Shown here in pieces: positions 1 through 7,200 of a stretch of 10,122 nucleotides of DNA (the first letter of the stretch is position 1; each line of letters starts with the position of its first letter). The notes beneath the pieces were generated by a model. That model was not told the DNA's origin, made no database searches, and worked only from the letters and a program-made list of their open reading frames with translations. The translations under genes and the position numbers were made by a program. Source of the stretch: Candidatus Bathyarchaeota archaeon (GTDB lineage: Archaea; Thermoproteota; Bathyarchaeia; Bathyarchaeales; Bathycorpusculaceae); NCBI GenBank assembly GCA_018396935.1, contig JAGTRA010000014.1, positions 5,301 to 15,422 on the forward strand. The letters run 5' to 3'.

Positions 1-5
1 AAATT

Positions 6-266
6 TTAAATGTGGGAAGTCTCTTGCGCTTGAGCACTTATGTCAATTACACTCTTATAGATGCTTTTTATAAATTCAACATCGAGTTTAAGCTCTTCTG
101 CCTTTTTTGTAATTTGTTCCATTTTTTCCCTTTCCCTTTCTACGTCTCTTATAGGAAGCCCTTTCTCCCGCTTAATTGTACCTATCCTTATAGATACTTC
201 GATTCTTTCCTTAAGCAAGTGTAGAATTTTTTCGTCGATTTCATCAATTTTTTTCCGAAGTTCCAT
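6..266 (-). CDS. aroQ: Chorismate mutase, stand-alone AroQ type
   Basis: This 86-residue protein converts chorismate to prephenate, the committed step to phenylalanine and tyrosine, in the cytoplasm. It is a single all-helical AroQ domain with no fused prephenate dehydratase or dehydrogenase. The active-site residues of the E. coli P-protein mutase domain (Arg11, Arg28, Lys39, Asp48, Arg51, Glu52, Ser84, Gln88) all map with one constant offset of seven to R4, R21, K32, D41, R44, E45, S77 and Q81. That makes a functional mutase very likely. The ATG at 266 is preceded by GGAAG at six-base spacing and lies 13 nt after the aroC stop. It is the last gene of the operon visible here; the stop TAA sits 5 nt from the window edge, so further operon members cannot be excluded. 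Confidence 0.95.
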   Translation of the reverse strand: MELRKKIDEIDEKILHLLKERIEVSIRIGTIKREKGLPIRDVEREREKMEQITKKAEELKLDVEFIKSIYKSVIDISAQAQETSHI

Positions 267-279
267 AATTTCTTCCAGC

Positions 280-1389
280 TTAATCCGCCCCTCTTTTTAT
301 CACCTTTGGTATTACTCCCGCGCGGATCATATGATCAGCTATCACTATTGCTACAGCGGATTCTACTATTGGAACAGCTTTTGGAACTATGCATGGGTCA
401 TGTCTCCCCCTAATCCTTATAGATGTTTCCTTCATTTCGGATAGGTCTACGGTTTTTTGTTCTTTAAGGATAGATGGTGTGGGTTTTATTGCTACCCTCA
501 CCACTATGGGCATACCTGTAGATATGCCGCCTATAATTCCTCCTGCGTTATTGGTGGTTGTGACAATTTTATCGTTTACTATCGTATATGGGTCATTATT
601 TTCAGATCCCTTCATTTTTGCGGTCTTGAATCCTGCCCCGAATTCGACTCCTTTAACTGCTGGTATTGTAAAAAGAATTTTGGCTATGTCCGCATCCAAT
701 GCGTCAAAAATTGGGTCTCCTATGCCTGCTGGAACATTCAAAGCAATGCATTCGATGATTCCACCAAGGCTGTCTCCATCTTTTTTTGCTCTAATGATGG
801 ATTCCTCCATCATCTTGGATACTTCAAGGTCGGGGCATCTTACAGGGCTTAAATATGTTCGCTCTCTGATTTCCTCTGTTGATGGCGTTTTTTTAACCTC
901 AATACCGCCTATAGCTTTTGCGTATGCTAAAACTTCGATTCCGAAAAAGCTTAGTAACTTCTTCGCTATAGCCCCTGCCATTAAGAATGCTACAGTTATC
1001 CTGCCAGAAAATCTTCCGCCACCTCTATAATCATTAAATCCTCCATACCTAATCTTTGCAACATAATCAGCATGTCCGGGTCTAGGTTTATTTCTAATTT
1101 CTTCATAATCAGATGGTTCTATCTCCTTATTCCAAACAAGCATGCATATTGGAGCACCAGTGGTATGCCCTTCAAAAATCCCGGAGAGTATTTCTACCTT
1201 ATCTTTTTCTATCCGTCCTGAAACTATCTCTAAATTTGAAGGGATCCTCTTATCTAACTCTTTCTGGACGTCATTCTCTGATAAAGGCAATCCCGCTGGG
1301 CAACCATCCACCACGACGCCTACACATTTACCATGGCTTTCCCCGAAACATGTTATTACAAACTCTTTACCAATTGAATTCGCCGCCAA
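280..1389 (-). CDS. aroC: Chorismate synthase
   Basis: This 369-residue enzyme makes chorismate from 5-enolpyruvylshikimate-3-phosphate by anti-1,4-elimination of phosphate, using reduced FMN. The family signature GESHG is at residues 16-20 (His19), and a second conserved histidine is in RPGHADY (His106). The glycine-rich YRGGGR block follows at 121-126, and the C-terminal block RGRHDPCIVPKAVP lies near 326-339. Length is normal for the family. The start is TTG at 1389, which puts the protein start exactly where relatives begin (M-A-x-N-x-I-G). The frame closes upstream at a TAG without any ATG, and AGGGG lies 9 nt before the TTG. The gene overlaps the end of aroA by 23 nt, so translation is probably coupled. 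The flavin reductase it may need is not in the window. Confidence 0.96.
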   Translation of the reverse strand: MAANSIGKEFVITCFGESHGKCVGVVVDGCPAGLPLSENDVQKELDKRIPSNLEIVSGRIEKDKVEILSGIFEGHTTGAPICMLVWNKEIEPSDYEEIRNKPRPGHADYVAKIRYGGFNDYRGGGRFSGRITVAFLMAGAIAKKLLSFFGIEVLAYAKAIGGIEVKKTPSTEEIRERTYLSPVRCPDLEVSKMMEESIIRAKKDGDSLGGIIECIALNVPAGIGDPIFDALDADIAKILFTIPAVKGVEFGAGFKTAKMKGSENNDPYTIVNDKIVTTTNNAGGIIGGISTGMPIVVRVAIKPTPSILKEQKTVDLSEMKETSIRIRGRHDPCIVPKAVPIVESAVAIVIADHMIRAGVIPKVIKRGAD

Positions 1390-2659
1390 TGATATTCGCC
1401 CCTAATAACCTTAGATCTTTGAAGAAACTTGGGTATGATTTTCTTACACATTCTGCATTGATAATTCTGGTTTCACCTTTTGCCCTCAAAGCCGCTGCTG
1501 AACATGCCATGGCAATTCGATGATCGTTATGGGGATCTATCACAGCCCCGTGCATTTCACAAGGCCCCCTCACTATTAAACAATTCTCATCCACGAAGAT
1601 TTTTGCCCCCATTTTTCTTAACTCAGTAGATATCGATATTACTCGATCTGACTCTTTATATCTAAGCCTTTTTACGTTATATATCTTAGATATTCCATTC
1701 GCATAGCAAGCTAAAGCCGCACATGCTGGGACGAGATCCGGTATATCTTTTGCATCTACTTCAATAGGCCGCTCTATTTGCCCACTAATTGTGACGTATT
1801 CACGCGTTATCTCCACTTTGAGGCCTGCCTGTTTTAAAATATTAACGATTTCTTTATCTCCTTGATTTGTGTCAGAACAAAGACCAGTTAATCTAATCTC
1901 TGAGGATGTTATAGCTGCCGCAGTAAGTACGTAAGCTGCAGATGAGAAATCCCCCTGAACTTTATGGTCATATGGGCTATACCGTTGTGGAGCTGGTAAA
2001 TTTATCTTTTCAAAATTCTCTGAGATAAAGACTCTAATTCCATGCTTTCTCACAACTTCTTCGGTCATTAAAACGTAGTTTTTTGATTCTAAGGGTGTTA
2101 TGATGTTTATTTCCACGCTTGTCTCAGCCTTTGGACACGCAAAGATAAGTCCGGAAATAAATTGGGAGCTTATATCCCCTCTGATACGAGTTTCTCCCCC
2201 TCTTATTCTCCCTCCATAAATTCTTATAATTGAATCTCCCTCAAAATATCGACTTTCAACACCTAAGTCTCGGAGACTTTCAAGTAAGGGTTTTATTGGT
2301 CTCCTGCTTAAGCTTTGAGCCATCTTAATGATAGTTTTCCCCGGAGCTAATGCAGCGATGGGTATTATAAAACGTAGGGTTGCTCCCGACTCTCTGCAAT
2401 CAATTGGTTCCTTGGGATTTTTTAAGTTATCAATCCCTGTGATTTCTAGATAGTTGCCTTCAACTCTGACCTCGGCGCCAAAAGCCCTTATCGCATTCAA
2501 TGTAGCAATAGTATCATCGCATATGAGGTAATTCTCTATTCTAGATTTTCCATTAGATAGAAGAGCTGCGATCAACACTCTATGCGTATAGGATTTAGAG
2601 GGCGGTGCTGAGATTTCGCCACTCAATTGTTCAGTTGGTTTAATTGTAACATCCACCAT
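1367..2659 (-). CDS. aroA: 3-phosphoshikimate 1-carboxyvinyltransferase (EPSP synthase)
   Basis: This 430-residue enzyme transfers the enolpyruvyl group of phosphoenolpyruvate to shikimate-3-phosphate, the sixth step of the shikimate pathway. The N-terminal PPSKSYTHR motif (19-27) supplies Lys22, Ser23 and Arg27 at the same numbers as E. coli. A CRESGATLRF block follows, then the DIPD aspartate motif, the RYKESDR motif (Lys-Glu pair in the PEP site) and DHRIAMA near the C-terminus, in the order expected for the two inverse alpha/beta domains. Length is normal. The ATG at 2659 lies 6 nt after the aroK stop, and AGGTGA formed by the last aroK codons is a ribosome-binding site about 10 nt upstream. 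Its C-terminus overlaps the aroC start. The SGATLR segment differs from the bacterial NAGTAMR motif, as I recall is usual in archaeal enzymes. Confidence 0.97.
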   Translation of the reverse strand: MVDVTIKPTEQLSGEISAPPSKSYTHRVLIAALLSNGKSRIENYLICDDTIATLNAIRAFGAEVRVEGNYLEITGIDNLKNPKEPIDCRESGATLRFIIPIAALAPGKTIIKMAQSLSRRPIKPLLESLRDLGVESRYFEGDSIIRIYGGRIRGGETRIRGDISSQFISGLIFACPKAETSVEINIITPLESKNYVLMTEEVVRKHGIRVFISENFEKINLPAPQRYSPYDHKVQGDFSSAAYVLTAAAITSSEIRLTGLCSDTNQGDKEIVNILKQAGLKVEITREYVTISGQIERPIEVDAKDIPDLVPACAALACYANGISKIYNVKRLRYKESDRVISISTELRKMGAKIFVDENCLIVRGPCEMHGAVIDPHNDHRIAMACSAAALRAKGETRIINAECVRKSYPSFFKDLRLLGANIIGGEFNW

Positions 2660-2665
2660 GAATTG

Positions 2666-3535
2666 TTATTCACCTAAAACTTTCGCTTTTTGATTGTTAA
2701 CCCTTGCATGTATAATGGTTCCTTCGTATGCTTCTAGTATCTGTTTCACCCTGTCAATATTTTCTTCATGTACAACTATTGAAACTGCAGGACCTTTCCC
2801 ACATAAACCTGCTGCCAATGCACCAGCTGTAAGGGCATCTATGGCTATAGTTGGATCATAACCTAAAGCTGATGAGTATATTAGCCCATTTAGAGATAAT
2901 GCTGTCCAGAAGTTTCCATTTAATGCTTCCCTATACGCTATCCTTACCAGTGATGCAAGGGCTCTTGCTCTGTTAACATTTGTGTTGATGGTATATGCTT
3001 TTTCCTTTGGAGTATAGAACAAAACATGTAAGTTTTCTGGAGCCCTTAATCGTTTAATTATTTGTCTCTTGGTGTTATCTGTTACCACTACTCCACCAAA
3101 GTATGATGCACAGGCGTCATCAAAAGCTCCTGTTATTGTAACTTTTGCATCCAAAGCGGCATCTACACCTAAGTTTACAATTGTTAAGTCGTCTAAAGTT
3201 TTTCCAAGAGCAGCAACAGTAGCCAAAGATATGGCATTAGCAGCCGCGCTGCTGCTCTTTAAGCCCCTAGCTATCGGGATATTGGACCAGGTTTTCACTT
3301 TAGCACCATAAACTTCCTCTAATTTGAAGTATGCCAAAACTCTTTTCACAGTTTTCTCTATTAATATGGTGCTTTCAGACGGGTCTGAAAGAATTTCGCC
3401 TTTTATAATTCCAGGTTCATTTGTCAATTTAACTTCCGCCTTCGTCCATAGGTCAACACCAAAAGCCGCCCCCTCCCCCGTTGCTATGGCATTAACTATT
3501 GTGGCTGCTCCATGGCTCACGGCTTTAGCTTGCAT
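2666..3535 (-). CDS. aroK: Shikimate kinase, archaeal GHMP-superfamily type
   Basis: This 289-residue protein phosphorylates shikimate at the 3-OH using ATP. It is not the P-loop AroK of bacteria: it has no N-terminal Walker A and instead carries the GHMP kinase phosphate-binding loop PIARGLKSSSAAANA at 87-101. The third GHMP motif (GLCGKGPAVS) lies in the C-terminal half, and a conserved GAFDDACASYFGG segment is at 136-148. This matches the non-orthologous archaeal shikimate kinase described in Methanocaldococcus, of similar length. Homoserine kinase and mevalonate kinase share the fold, but the position between aroE and aroA settles the assignment. It overlaps the aroE end by 11 nt and starts at an ATG with a very strong ribosome-binding site. 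Confidence 0.95.
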   Translation of the reverse strand: MQAKAVSHGAATIVNAIATGEGAAFGVDLWTKAEVKLTNEPGIIKGEILSDPSESTILIEKTVKRVLAYFKLEEVYGAKVKTWSNIPIARGLKSSSAAANAISLATVAALGKTLDDLTIVNLGVDAALDAKVTITGAFDDACASYFGGVVVTDNTKRQIIKRLRAPENLHVLFYTPKEKAYTINTNVNRARALASLVRIAYREALNGNFWTALSLNGLIYSSALGYDPTIAIDALTAGALAAGLCGKGPAVSIVVHEENIDRVKQILEAYEGTIIHARVNNQKAKVLGE

Positions 3536-4400
3536 TGCCTGTCCTCCTTTCGAGTTCCTCTATGATCGCTTTTCGCATAACATCTATTGGCGGGTCCACC
3601 CTAAACCATATCTTAAATGATTCTGCGCCTTGATAGAGGAGCATATCAATACCGTTAATGACCTTTGCGCCTATATTTTTTGCATCTATCAGCAACTTAG
3701 TTTCAACTGGATCATATACTATATCCATGACGGTCATATCGCGTCTTAACCATTGTTTATCAATTAACGTTTGATCATTATAGGGTCTCATGCCGACTGA
3801 GGTTGCGTTTATAAGTATATCTGTCTCTTTCAGTGCTTTTCTTAATGTAATAGTCGACAGTTGCTTGCCCATAATTTTAACTTTAAAACGTTTTCTGAGG
3901 AATTTTGCCAATTCTTTAGCTTTTTCACCTGTTCTGTTAATTATTACTATTTTTTCCGCGTTTGAAGCTGCGATTTGGTATGCTATTGCTTTAGCCGCTC
4001 CTCCTGCTCCCAGTATCAAAACTCTTCTGCCTTTGGGATCCGCATGGTTGTATCTAAGAGCATTCAAAGCTCCAATACCATCCGTGTTGAACCCAATAAG
4101 CTTACCATTAACGTTTAGCACGGTGTTTACTGATTCTATGTCTTTAGCTATGGGGTCTACTTCATCCAAGTATTTTATTATGGCTGTCTTATGGGGCATT
4201 GTTACGTTTAAACCGTAAATATTTAGACTTCGTACACCTTTTACTGCATCCTCTAGAGCTTCTCCTCTAACTCTAAAAGCTACGTATATAACATCTAGCC
4301 CCAAGTGCTGTAATGCTGCGTTATGCATAACTGGGCTGAGGGAATGCTCTATTGGATCGCCTATAACTGCGCATATTTTTGTGTGCCCGGTAATCTTCAT
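3525..4400 (-). CDS. aroE: Shikimate dehydrogenase (NADP+)
   Basis: This 291-residue enzyme reduces 3-dehydroshikimate to shikimate with NADPH. The N-terminal substrate domain has SLSP (20-23), NVTMPHK (65-71, with the catalytic Lys71), the N-T pair at 92-93 and GFNTDG (103-108, with the catalytic Asp107). The Rossmann domain carries the glycine-rich loop GAGGAAKA (131-138) followed by NRT (155-157), the signature that selects NADP. QGAESF near 256-261 is the conserved C-terminal substrate-contact segment. Length is typical. The ATG at 4400 overlaps the aroD stop in an ATGA arrangement, and GGGAG lies about 7 nt upstream, so the two genes are translationally coupled. YdiB-type quinate/shikimate enzymes share these motifs, but the operon points to biosynthesis. 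Confidence 0.96.
   Translation of the reverse strand: MKITGHTKICAVIGDPIEHSLSPVMHNAALQHLGLDVIYVAFRVRGEALEDAVKGVRSLNIYGLNVTMPHKTAIIKYLDEVDPIAKDIESVNTVLNVNGKLIGFNTDGIGALNALRYNHADPKGRRVLILGAGGAAKAIAYQIAASNAEKIVIINRTGEKAKELAKFLRKRFKVKIMGKQLSTITLRKALKETDILINATSVGMRPYNDQTLIDKQWLRRDMTVMDIVYDPVETKLLIDAKNIGAKVINGIDMLLYQGAESFKIWFRVDPPIDVMRKAIIEELERRTGNAS
3542..3550 (-). promoter_or_regulatory. Strong ribosome-binding site of aroK
   Basis: On the minus strand AAAGGAGGA lies inside the end of aroE, with the GGAGG core 7 nt before the aroK ATG at 3535. It is the strongest Shine-Dalgarno match among the genes downstream of lysC. It supports the ATG at 3535 despite the 11-nt overlap with aroE. Confidence 0.8.
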
Positions 4401-5083
4401 TCATATACTCCCAGAGCTCGATAAGCAGTTTTGAGTTCCTGAATAGTCAATTGTCCAGGAGCTGTTTCTCCTCCTTTTTCAAGAGAAGCTATGGTGAAAA
4501 ACCCTCCAAAAAGAGGTGATAATAACCTTGAAATTTTACCTAAATCGCCCATTGCAAAGCATACTATCTTAGCCTTTTTACTGACCTGAGTTAAGAAATT
4601 CATTAGAGTGAGATTATCCTCCAGCTTTTTAGCTGTGGTGACTATCTTACAAATTTCTGCGCCGTTTCCTAACTGAAATTCCAGAATTTTATTTAATTCA
4701 TCATAATTGGGTGTTCCAACGAAATCATGGAATGACACTATGGTTTTAACTCCCTTAAACCTTAATTCCTTGGTGAGTTCCTTCAAGCCTGGTGTTGAAA
4801 CTTCGATATCCACATAATTAAATCCGGCGTGTGCAGCCTTCTTTAATACATTTATGCGTTCTCCTTCGCTTCCACGGAAACTTCCACCGCACTCTACAGA
4901 TCTATTAGTTGCTATAAGCGGTATGTTTGTACTTGATGGTATTTCGGCGAGTCTCTCCATTTCTGTTATCTGATCAAGTCGCACCTCAATAAAATCTGGT
5001 TTATATTTTTCAGCCTTATTTATGAGCTTTAATGCTTCATCAACATTTTTTGGGATGAAAGATACGCATATGCGGATGGTCAA
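4397..5083 (-). CDS. aroD: 3-dehydroquinate dehydratase, type I
   Basis: This 228-residue class I aldolase-fold enzyme dehydrates 3-dehydroquinate to 3-dehydroshikimate through a Schiff base. The catalytic histidine is in SFHDF (His119) and the Schiff-base lysine in CKIVTTAK (Lys146). EVRLD (33-37) and the GGSFRGSEGERI segment (66-77) form the expected substrate-binding strands, and TAPGQ near the C-terminus is the usual loop. Length is typical for archaeal type I enzymes. The start appears to be TTG at 5083, overlapping the aroB' stop as TTGA. A TGA in frame immediately upstream excludes a longer start, and no ATG occurs before the conserved N-terminal strand. The nearest purine-rich site (GAGGAG) is about 14 nt away, so initiation probably depends on coupling to aroB' translation. 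Confidence 0.95.
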   Translation of the reverse strand: MTIRICVSFIPKNVDEALKLINKAEKYKPDFIEVRLDQITEMERLAEIPSSTNIPLIATNRSVECGGSFRGSEGERINVLKKAAHAGFNYVDIEVSTPGLKELTKELRFKGVKTIVSFHDFVGTPNYDELNKILEFQLGNGAEICKIVTTAKKLEDNLTLMNFLTQVSKKAKIVCFAMGDLGKISRLLSPLFGGFFTIASLEKGGETAPGQLTIQELKTAYRALGVYE

Positions 5084-6153
5084 ATTTCAACCACTTTCTC
5101 CTCTTTAACAAGTGTTCCGAAATGTCTCCCTCCTTCAGATATGTGTGCCAGCACAATATCTCCCTTCTTTAATTCGGTGACTGGTATCGACCCTTCTTGA
5201 TTTATCAGCCTGATAGTTTCTGCATTTTGAAGTATCGTTTTGAATATTTTGCCTTCATGCTCCGCTTCTATAAGCACGAGCGGCCTCCATTCAATTTTAA
5301 CTCTGCTAATATATGCTGTTCGCATGTTGCCTTCCCTGTCAACTATTAAAACGTTATCGCCAGCTTTTAATTCCGAGAGGTAGCGTGTTTTCTCAAAAGA
5401 GCAAAGAGCGTAGAGTGATATTGCCCCCGCGTTTACTCTAAATGGACGCGGCTGAACGAAGGGGTTTTCATGAACTTCTGCCTCAACAAGGAATAAACAT
5501 GCTGATTGACATCCAACTAGCATTCCCTCTCCCGCCTTCATAATATCACATGTGTCTATACATGCCCTAGCACCTGCGCCTAGAGTTTTAACATTCACAA
5601 TTTTGATGGGTGTTAGCTCAATTTTTGGTAGGTGTTTTTTGAGGATTATGGCTGTCTTTATAAGCTCTTCTGGATCTGAGGTTTTTAGAACTACACCATC
5701 TGCACCGAGTTCAAGGGTTTCAATAGCGATTTTCGCTTCCTCCGTTGTTGAAACTTCTGCCAAAAGTCGACTTTTGCCGCGAACATTAGCTATAAGATTT
5801 TCTAATGGAATAATTTTCCAGTCAAGACAGTCAACAATTACATAATCCGGGAGGGATGATGCTGCTTTTATTGCGTTTTCTTCATCCTCTTTACCTTTTA
5901 TGATAACTCTGATCGCTACCTTTTTACCTTTACTTTTCGTATCTTCAATTTTTCGGGGTTCTGCTTCTTCTATGACTATTATATCAGCTTCCTTATTTTT
6001 TGTAGCGATTTTTAGCCCCGTATCTTTAAGATCCTCAGAAATTTCGTCTGTATAGATTACATCGCACACTTTAGATGCTATTCCAAGAATTCTACTCCTC
6101 AAATCTCCATGAATTGTTTTATCGATTTTTATCCAAAGTTCTTTTGTCGTCAT
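5080..6153 (-). CDS. aroB': 3-dehydroquinate synthase type II (archaeal AroB')
   Basis: This 357-residue protein belongs to the archaeal family typified by MJ1249. It oxidatively deaminates and cyclises 2-amino-3,7-dideoxy-D-threo-hept-6-ulosonate (ADTH) to 3-dehydroquinate using NAD+. It is unrelated to bacterial AroB, which uses DAHP. Recognisable family blocks are LAEVSTTEEAK (131-141), DTCDIMKAGEGMLVG (200-214) and RPFRVNAGAISLYAL (236-250), then a beta-rich C-terminal domain ending in VLAHISEGGRHFGT. Length is close to the family norm. The ATG at 6153 lies 2 nt after the asd stop; a GGGG stretch 11 nt upstream is a weak ribosome-binding site, so coupling to asd is likely. It implies that the host makes aromatic amino acids from aspartate semialdehyde, which explains lysC and asd in the same operon. 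The preceding enzyme, ADTH synthase, is not in the window. Confidence 0.95.
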   Translation of the reverse strand: MTTKELWIKIDKTIHGDLRSRILGIASKVCDVIYTDEISEDLKDTGLKIATKNKEADIIVIEEAEPRKIEDTKSKGKKVAIRVIIKGKEDEENAIKAASSLPDYVIVDCLDWKIIPLENLIANVRGKSRLLAEVSTTEEAKIAIETLELGADGVVLKTSDPEELIKTAIILKKHLPKIELTPIKIVNVKTLGAGARACIDTCDIMKAGEGMLVGCQSACLFLVEAEVHENPFVQPRPFRVNAGAISLYALCSFEKTRYLSELKAGDNVLIVDREGNMRTAYISRVKIEWRPLVLIEAEHEGKIFKTILQNAETIRLINQEGSIPVTELKKGDIVLAHISEGGRHFGTLVKEEKVVEI

Positions 6154-6155
6154 AT

Positions 6156-7193
6156 TTATAGGTACCCCTTAGCTTTTAAATATTCCGCGTTGAGAATACT
6201 ACATCCAGCTGCTCCTCTTATCGTGTTATGTCCAAGGACAATGAATTTTACACCATCTAGAGCTGGATCTTTCCTTATGCGACCCACCACGACACTCATG
6301 CCGTTTCCCTCCATGCGGTCCAGTCTTACTTGAGGTCTATCCTCTTCATACCTCACTACAATTGGCCGGGTTGGTGCTGTGGGTAGCTTTAATTTCTGCG
6401 GTTCGCCAACAAAATTTTCCATAACTTTCGCTACATCCTCTGGATTGGGTTTACGTATAGGCTCTACGAAAACGGCCTCCATATGTCCATCTAATGTTGC
6501 CACTCTATGACAGCTGGCTGAAATTTTAAAGTTTGCAGGATTCGTTAATGTACCTAAAATTTTCAAGGTTTCAGTCTGCACTTTCTCTTCTTCATTCCTT
6601 ATGAATGGTATAACGTTATCCACGATATCTAATGAGGCTACTCCTGGGTATCCTGCGCCTGAGAGTGCCTGCATTGTTGACACGATAACCCTATTTATTC
6701 CGAATTCATCATAGATGGGCTTTAGGGCTAAAGTCAATATAGCTGTGGAGCAGTTGGGATTTGTAATTATGGCTCCATCCCATTTACGTCGTCGCCTTTG
6801 CTCGTCAATTAAGCTGATGTGCTCCCCGTTTACTTCGGGATTAAGTAGAGGGACATCTGGATCCATTCTATGGGATGATGCATTGCTAAGCACTATGTAA
6901 CCTGATTTTGCAAATTCCTCCTCAATTTTGCCTGCAATGTCCGCTGGTAAAGCTGAAAAAACCAAGTCTACATCTCCAACTGCTTCAGGGGTTATGTCAA
7001 CAATTTCTAAATCTGCGACTTTTTCGGGTATTGGACTTTGTAGTTTCCAGTTTGTAACTTCAGAGTATTTTCGGCCTTGGCTTCTTTCTGACGCAGCTAC
7101 AACTTTGACCTCAAACCATGGATGTTTACTCAAAAGGTTTATGAATACTTGACCAACCATCCCCGTAGCGCCTAAAACCGCAGCGCTCATCAT
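6156..7193 (-). CDS. asd: Aspartate-semialdehyde dehydrogenase, archaeal/fungal branch
   Basis: This 345-residue enzyme reduces L-aspartyl-4-phosphate to L-aspartate semialdehyde with NADPH. The N-terminal Rossmann loop GATGMVG is at 8-14. The catalytic cysteine is Cys148 in NPNCST, and the substrate-binding Arg230 and catalytic His237 lie in SCHRVATLDGH (227-237). The spacing and the C-terminal GRIRKDPALDGVKFIVLGHNTIRGAAG block match the archaeal/fungal subfamily. Two adjacent ATGs are possible starts; the first, at 7193, has GGTGA formed by the lysC end at 7-nt spacing. The gene follows lysC by 7 nt. Its product is the branch point for lysine, threonine/methionine and, in archaea with AroB', the aromatic amino acids. 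The immediate downstream neighbour aroB' suggests the aromatic branch. Confidence 0.97.
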   Translation of the reverse strand: MMSAAVLGATGMVGQVFINLLSKHPWFEVKVVAASERSQGRKYSEVTNWKLQSPIPEKVADLEIVDITPEAVGDVDLVFSALPADIAGKIEEEFAKSGYIVLSNASSHRMDPDVPLLNPEVNGEHISLIDEQRRRRKWDGAIITNPNCSTAILTLALKPIYDEFGINRVIVSTMQALSGAGYPGVASLDIVDNVIPFIRNEEEKVQTETLKILGTLTNPANFKISASCHRVATLDGHMEAVFVEPIRKPNPEDVAKVMENFVGEPQKLKLPTAPTRPIVVRYEEDRPQVRLDRMEGNGMSVVVGRIRKDPALDGVKFIVLGHNTIRGAAGCSILNAEYLKAKGYL

Positions 7194-7200
7194 GCTACTT

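Noticed and set aside
389..1030. Plus-strand open frames of up to about 213 codons opposite the aro, asd and lysC genes
   Set aside because: They are antisense shadows of strongly conserved minus-strand genes, with no recognisable family features.
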